Notes under the pieces: model-generated | What the model was told of the DNA's origin: nothing | The model's input: the letters and a program-made list of their open reading frames with translations, nothing else | The model's database searches: none | Source of the DNA: an uncultured Opitutaceae bacterium | GTDB lineage: Bacteria > Verrucomicrobiota > Verrucomicrobiia > Opitutales > Opitutaceae | Direction of reading: 5' to 3' | NCBI GenBank assembly: GCA_903891325.1 | Contig: CAITEC010000123.1 | Coordinates: 1 to 34,750 of the forward strand | DNA: 34,750 nt | Program-made: the position numbers and the translations under genes | Shown: one piece after another, positions 31,893-34,750 of the stretch | Position numbering within the stretch: position 1 is the first letter of the stretch | How the letters are laid out: every line of letters starts with the position of its first letter

Positions 31893-33446
31893 ATGGACGA
31901 TGTCCCGACACCGCTTCGGCCCGACGGCGGGCTGCGGATCAAATCGGCCGGGCGGGTCGTGGCGGCGGGTGCGCGTTTCACCTTTGACGTGGAGGCCGCG
32001 GCCGGCCCCGCCGCGGGCGCCGGCCCCCTCCGGCTGTCCTTTCCCGGGTTCCGGCCTGCCGGGTTTCCGGAAGCGCTCCCGTCCGGGGGATGGCGCCTGG
32101 CCGGGTGCCTGCCCGAACCCGGGTTTCACGCGCTCGCCGCCGAGGCGGGCGGGAGCGGCCGAGTCCTGGCGGGGCGGGACTACTTTGTGGCGCGCGGGGC
32201 CGGCCCCGCGCGCCCGGGACCCGGGGCGGGCGACTGCGCCGAGGCCGGCTACTATGTGTTCCTGGGCTGCGGCGACTACCCGATCATCACCGGCCGCGAG
32301 ACGCACCCGCTGGCCGGGTGGACGGCGGACCGCTGGGGGGAACTTGTGGCCTGGATGGGCGCCAACGGGATGAACCGGCTCTGGGTGCTCCTGAACGGAT
32401 ACACGCTCGCGTATCCGTCAAAAAAATACCCCGGGCTCCGCGACCGGAACTCGCGCAACGCCTCGGAAGACTTCCTGGGCGGGCTGATCCGCCGCGCCCA
32501 CGCCAATGGCGTCCGGGTCCACCTCGCGCTGACGTCCGACGGCCACGCGCGGGACTTCAGCCGGGCCCGCCCCGCGGCGGTCCGGCTCGACGCGGAAGGC
32601 CGGCCCGACCCGCACTTCGGGCTGGCCCTCGAGCACCCGCTCACCCGCGGCTATATTTTCGACGTCCTGGACGAGGTGCTCGGGCTCTACCCGGAGGCCG
32701 ACGGGGTGGCCGTTCATCCCACGGAGAGCGACCCGGAGCGCTTCAACCCGGAGAGCCTTGCCGCTTTCCGGGAGGAGACGGGGCGGGACCTGCGGGCCGA
32801 GCCGTCCGCGGAGCGCCGGGCCTGGCACAACCGGGCCTTCGCCCGGTTCATGGGCGAGATCGCGGAGCGCTGCCGGCGGCACAACCCGGCCATGGATGTC
32901 GTCATGCTCAACTGCCCCTGGCAGGACGGGCACGCGGAGGTCAATTGTGAGCTGCTGCCTGCGGAGGTTCGCGTGGCCGTGTGGCATTACGCCTGGGAGG
33001 ATACCCGGCCGCAGCCCTGGCCGATATACCGCTGGGTGGAGGCCTTCGGGCCCGGGCGGATCATCTACCTTCCGACCAGCCAGTCCTACCTGTATCCGTA
33101 CGATCCGGGGCGGGTCATGGACCGGCACATCGGGACGGACAGGCTGGTGAGCACGGCGGCGGTCCTTGGGGTGCGCAACACGATGTACTTCGCCGGATGG
33201 GACATCCTGGACGAGGAGGCCCGGCTCTGCGACGCGATGCTTGTCCAGCGCCCGACGGCGGCCCTGGCCGGGCATCCGACGCGCTCGCTCATTCCGCGGC
33301 TCTACGCGGATTATTTCGGGCTCCGCGAGGAGCTGATGAAGCGAAGGGGGTCCGTTGTAGCCGGGGTCCCAGACCCCGGAATTCGAAGCTCCAAGACACC
33401 GGGGTCTGGGACCCCGGCTACAAAAAATCCGGCCGGCCTGGGTTAG
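31893..33446 (+). CDS. TIM-barrel glycosidase-like protein with repeat-derived tail
   Basis: 517 residues; no signal peptide. A beta-rich N-terminal domain (to about residue 120) precedes a probable (beta/alpha)8 barrel: GELVAWMGANGMNRLWVLLNGY, LIRRAHANGVRVHLALTSDGH, GVAVHPTESDPERFNPESL, DVVMLNCPWQDG, VAVWHYAWED, GRIIYLPTSQSYLYPYDPG, and NTMYFAGWDILDEE. The Glu in HPTES and the Asp/Glu-rich strand ends resemble glycoside hydrolase active sites (GH20/GH67/GH84-like order), but I cannot name the family. The last 30 or so residues (VVAGVPDPG ... KNPAGLG) are encoded by palindromic element E and are probably not part of the fold. It starts 21 bp after the exonuclease. Its stop overlaps the convergent gene by four bases. 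Confidence 0.7.
   Translation: MDDVPTPLRPDGGLRIKSAGRVVAAGARFTFDVEAAAGPAAGAGPLRLSFPGFRPAGFPEALPSGGWRLAGCLPEPGFHALAAEAGGSGRVLAGRDYFVARGAGPARPGPGAGDCAEAGYYVFLGCGDYPIITGRETHPLAGWTADRWGELVAWMGANGMNRLWVLLNGYTLAYPSKKYPGLRDRNSRNASEDFLGGLIRRAHANGVRVHLALTSDGHARDFSRARPAAVRLDAEGRPDPHFGLALEHPLTRGYIFDVLDEVLGLYPEADGVAVHPTESDPERFNPESLAAFREETGRDLRAEPSAERRAWHNRAFARFMGEIAERCRRHNPAMDVVMLNCPWQDGHAEVNCELLPAEVRVAVWHYAWEDTRPQPWPIYRWVEAFGPGRIIYLPTSQSYLYPYDPGRVMDRHIGTDRLVSTAAVLGVRNTMYFAGWDILDEEARLCDAMLVQRPTAALAGHPTRSLIPRLYADYFGLREELMKRRGSVVAGVPDPGIRSSKTPGSGTPATKNPAGLG
33355..33423. repeat. Palindromic element family E inside the 3' end of the TIM-barrel gene
   Basis: Perfect 25-bp inverted arms 33355-33379 and 33399-33423 with a 19-bp loop. 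Each arm also holds an inner palindrome GGGGTC-CCA-GACCCC. The element is translated in the host frame as about 23 residues. It resembles REP-type repeats in its nested symmetry. Confidence 0.85.
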
Positions 33447-33910
33447 CCGACTTCGGCGACGACCTGCCGCCGATTTACGCCGGCCAGGGCGACGCTTTCA
33501 CCGGCGCGGCGGCCGAGGAGCTGGCGGCCGAGCGGCGAGGACGCGGTGATGACGGTCACGGACTCGCCCCCGGCGTCCAACTCCAGGCCGCCGCGGGCCG
33601 GGCCGATGAAGTAGCTCGTCCGGCGGCCCTGGGCTTCGAGGACGACAACGGAGCCCATCGCGACTGCGCCGCCACCTGCGGGCAGCACCATCAGCCGGTA
33701 GGCGGAGACCGCCTCGCCCAGCTCGGTCGCGAGCTTCGCCTGCCCGGCCGCCAGGTAGGCCGCCGTCTGCCCGCGCATGTCGTACTTTCCCTCGGACTTG
33801 CTCTCCGCGTCCGTGGCCTCGTCCTTCGCGGAATTGGCTGCCGACACGAGGACGGCGAGGTCGGCCTCGAGTCGCTCGATGATCGCCCGGCGCAGCGCTT
33901 CCTTGTCCAT
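33443..33910 (-). CDS. GreA/GreB C-terminal-like protein
   Basis: 155 residues. A short N-terminal helical part (MDKEALRRAIIERLEADLAVLVSAANSAKDEAT) is followed by a domain like the FKBP-fold C-terminal half of GreA/GreB: GSVVVLEAQGRRTSYFIGP, VTVITASSPLGRQLLGRRAGESVALAG. The classical SPLGRALLGK motif is seen as SPLGRQLLGRRAGE. GreA-class factors bind RNA polymerase at the secondary channel; here the coiled-coil is much shorter than in GreA (158 residues), so transcript cleavage is not assured. Such proteins are common in this phylum and are sometimes mislabelled. ATG 33910 is preferred over an upstream start at 33946. The stop overlaps that of the TIM-barrel gene. Confidence 0.8.
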   Translation of the reverse strand: MDKEALRRAIIERLEADLAVLVSAANSAKDEATDAESKSEGKYDMRGQTAAYLAAGQAKLATELGEAVSAYRLMVLPAGGGAVAMGSVVVLEAQGRRTSYFIGPARGGLELDAGGESVTVITASSPLGRQLLGRRAGESVALAGVNRRQVVAEVG

Positions 33911-33951
33911 TCGATTCACTAATCCCGGCGGGGGTGCCCGAGTCAACCGGG

Positions 33952-34377
33952 CTATTGCGGGGGAATGATTGAGGGCACCGCCCGACCATCGCGGCGACGA
34001 TAGATGCCGAAGTCGCGGGAGTCGACGGTGATGAGCCTGGCCCGGGGGAACAGTTCCGAGAGCACCACCAGCGTCGCGTCGCCCGCATCCATGCGGGGAT
34101 ATTTCTCAAGGAGTTCCCCGACCCGGCGCGGATGCACCGACAGAATCGGGGCCAGCCTGAGGCGGCCCTCGGCCAGCATGAGCATGAGTTCCTGGAGTGC
34201 GGGCCGATGGTCCCTGAGGTGGTGGCAGGCCTCGGCGAGCGCCGTCTCGGTGGAGGCCAGAGGCTCGTCGAGCACCGTCAGCGTCCGGTCGCTCCAGTCG
34301 TGCCACTGGTCGTCGGCATCGAGCAGCCCAACAAGCGGGCCGGCATCGACGAGGTAGTTAATTGCCGAAGCCTTCAC
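33952..34377 (-). CDS. vapC: PIN-domain toxin (VapC-type ribonuclease)
   Basis: 141 residues from a GTG start at 34377. PIN-domain acidic residues: Asp11 (YLVDAGPLVGLLD), Glu49 (ETALAEACHHL), Asp97/Asp100 (MDAGDATLVVLSE) and Asp119/Asp122 (LITVDSRDFGIY). VapC toxins cut RNA, usually tRNA or rRNA. The GTG is chosen because it gives the usual N-terminus (KASAINYLVDAG) and overlaps the last 20 bases of the antitoxin gene, as is usual for coupled TA pairs. An upstream ATG at 34524 would lie within the antitoxin frame and adds a non-PIN basic stretch. Confidence 0.88.
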   Translation of the reverse strand: MKASAINYLVDAGPLVGLLDADDQWHDWSDRTLTVLDEPLASTETALAEACHHLRDHRPALQELMLMLAEGRLRLAPILSVHPRRVGELLEKYPRMDAGDATLVVLSELFPRARLITVDSRDFGIYRRRDGRAVPSIIPPQ

Positions 34378-34576
34378 GGGTCGAAAGGTCGCCCTTTCCC
34401 GACCGGACCATCCCGGAGACGCGGCGGGCCCATTCGCCAAACGACGCCTTGTCCCGGAAAACCTCCCTTTCCGCCGCCTCCCTGAGGAATCGCGACACGG
34501 GAATGCCCTTTTGCCGCGCGGCACGGCGTATCTTCTTCTCGACGTCCGGCGGGGCGTGGAATGAAAGGGTCGCCAT
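34358..34576 (-). CDS. Ribbon-helix-helix antitoxin partner of the PIN toxin
   Basis: 72 residues from ATG 34576: a short beta strand (MATLSFHAP) followed by two helices (DVEKKIRRAARQKGIPVSRFLREAAEREVF), the RHH/CopG fold, and a toxin-binding tail (FGEWARRVSGMVRSGKGDLSTREGFGN). It should block VapC and repress its own promoter. An ATG at 34639 would extend it by 21 residues without family character. A perfect palindrome lies just upstream of the chosen start. Read first in the operon, overlapping the toxin by 20 bp. Confidence 0.85.
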   Translation of the reverse strand: MATLSFHAPPDVEKKIRRAARQKGIPVSRFLREAAEREVFRDKASFGEWARRVSGMVRSGKGDLSTREGFGN

Positions 34577-34579
34577 AAT

Positions 34580-34589
34580 ACCTATAGGT
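34580..34589. promoter_or_regulatory. Palindromic probable operator of the antitoxin
   Basis: ACCTATAGGT is a perfect 10-bp palindrome three bases upstream of the antitoxin ATG, covering its ribosome binding site. The half-site TATAGGTT (34583-34590) recurs at 34649-34656, 66 bp further upstream on the antitoxin strand. RHH antitoxins commonly bind such short palindromes, so this pair of sites is a likely autoregulatory operator. Confidence 0.5.
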
Positions 34590-34750
34590 TTCTGGATATT
34601 CTTCGGCCTGTCAAAGGCGTTGTTTCGCAGGCGTTCCATGAAGCTGATTATAGGTTCTTCCGGTTTCTTAGTGGGTGGCTGATTCCGGAAGGACAGGGAG
34701 CATGCTGAGTTTTCCGCAATGAAAGAGGATCCGGGTTCGATAGTTGGCGA

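Noticed and set aside
27132..32306. 1724-codon open frame opposite smc and the exonuclease
   Set aside because: Antisense shadow of clear genes with real motifs; Leu/Arg/Gly/Asp-rich composition and no domain.
34725..34750. tRNA-like T-arm (GGGTTCGATAGT) at the right edge
   Set aside because: The flanking bases do not pair as a T stem and no acceptor or anticodon arm is visible upstream; too short to judge.

Overview
The window is GC-rich and densely packed with bacterial chromosomal genes. The gene mix points to a Verrucomicrobiota member, probably of the Opitutales type: a free-standing tandem-ACT protein, a signal-peptide-bearing membrane pyrophosphatase, a small GreA-like protein, an MlaEFD lipid transporter without MlaC/MlaA next to it, and a ParE/ParC pair with a short ParC. 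This placement is inferred from gene flavour; no 16S or marker phylogeny could be run. Most proteins are ordinary housekeeping or envelope functions, and the main accessory part is an arsenic-resistance operon.

Layout. 1-4.6 kb: a 5'-truncated unknown gene, a secreted DUF3299-like protein, a tandem ACT protein, a CDF metal transporter, a two-TM coiled-coil protein with a Pro/Ala-rich linker, and a peptidoglycan amidase whose first codons overlap the terminator of the next gene. 4.6-7.1 kb: membrane pyrophosphatase hppA (minus strand). 7.35-12.0 kb: tRNA-Leu(UAA), then arsR-gapdh-arsJ-acr3-FMN reductase. This operon covers both arsenate (1-arseno-3-phosphoglycerate made by GAPDH and exported by ArsJ) and arsenite (Acr3). 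12.1-15.3 kb: a glyoxalase-family protein, a TVP38/DedA-type membrane protein, xseA and rsmD. 15.4-20.3 kb: a secreted protein with repeated aromatic-Trp-Pro strands, tightly coupled to mlaE-mlaF-mlaD, facing a convergent AsmA-like gene; this looks like an envelope lipid-transport locus. 20.4-26.6 kb: parE-parC (ATGA overlap) and a large polytopic membrane protein. 26.6-27.15 kb: a compositionally different gene-free block with a palindromic element. 27.15-33.4 kb: smc, a 5'-3' exonuclease and a TIM-barrel hydrolase-like protein. 33.4-34.75 kb: a GreA-like protein and a RHH/PIN (VapBC-type) toxin-antitoxin pair.

The most striking non-gene signal is a set of long, near-perfect inverted repeats of at least five unrelated sequence families, nearly all sitting exactly at gene 3' ends. 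One family occurs twice, on either side of the tRNA-Leu plus ars operon. Three elements supply the stop codon or C-terminal residues of the adjacent gene (tandem ACT, xseA, TIM-barrel protein). The best candidate for an undescribed system is the WP-repeat protein joined to MlaEFD, which could be the outer-envelope partner of the transporter in a lineage where no MlaA/MlaC is encoded alongside.
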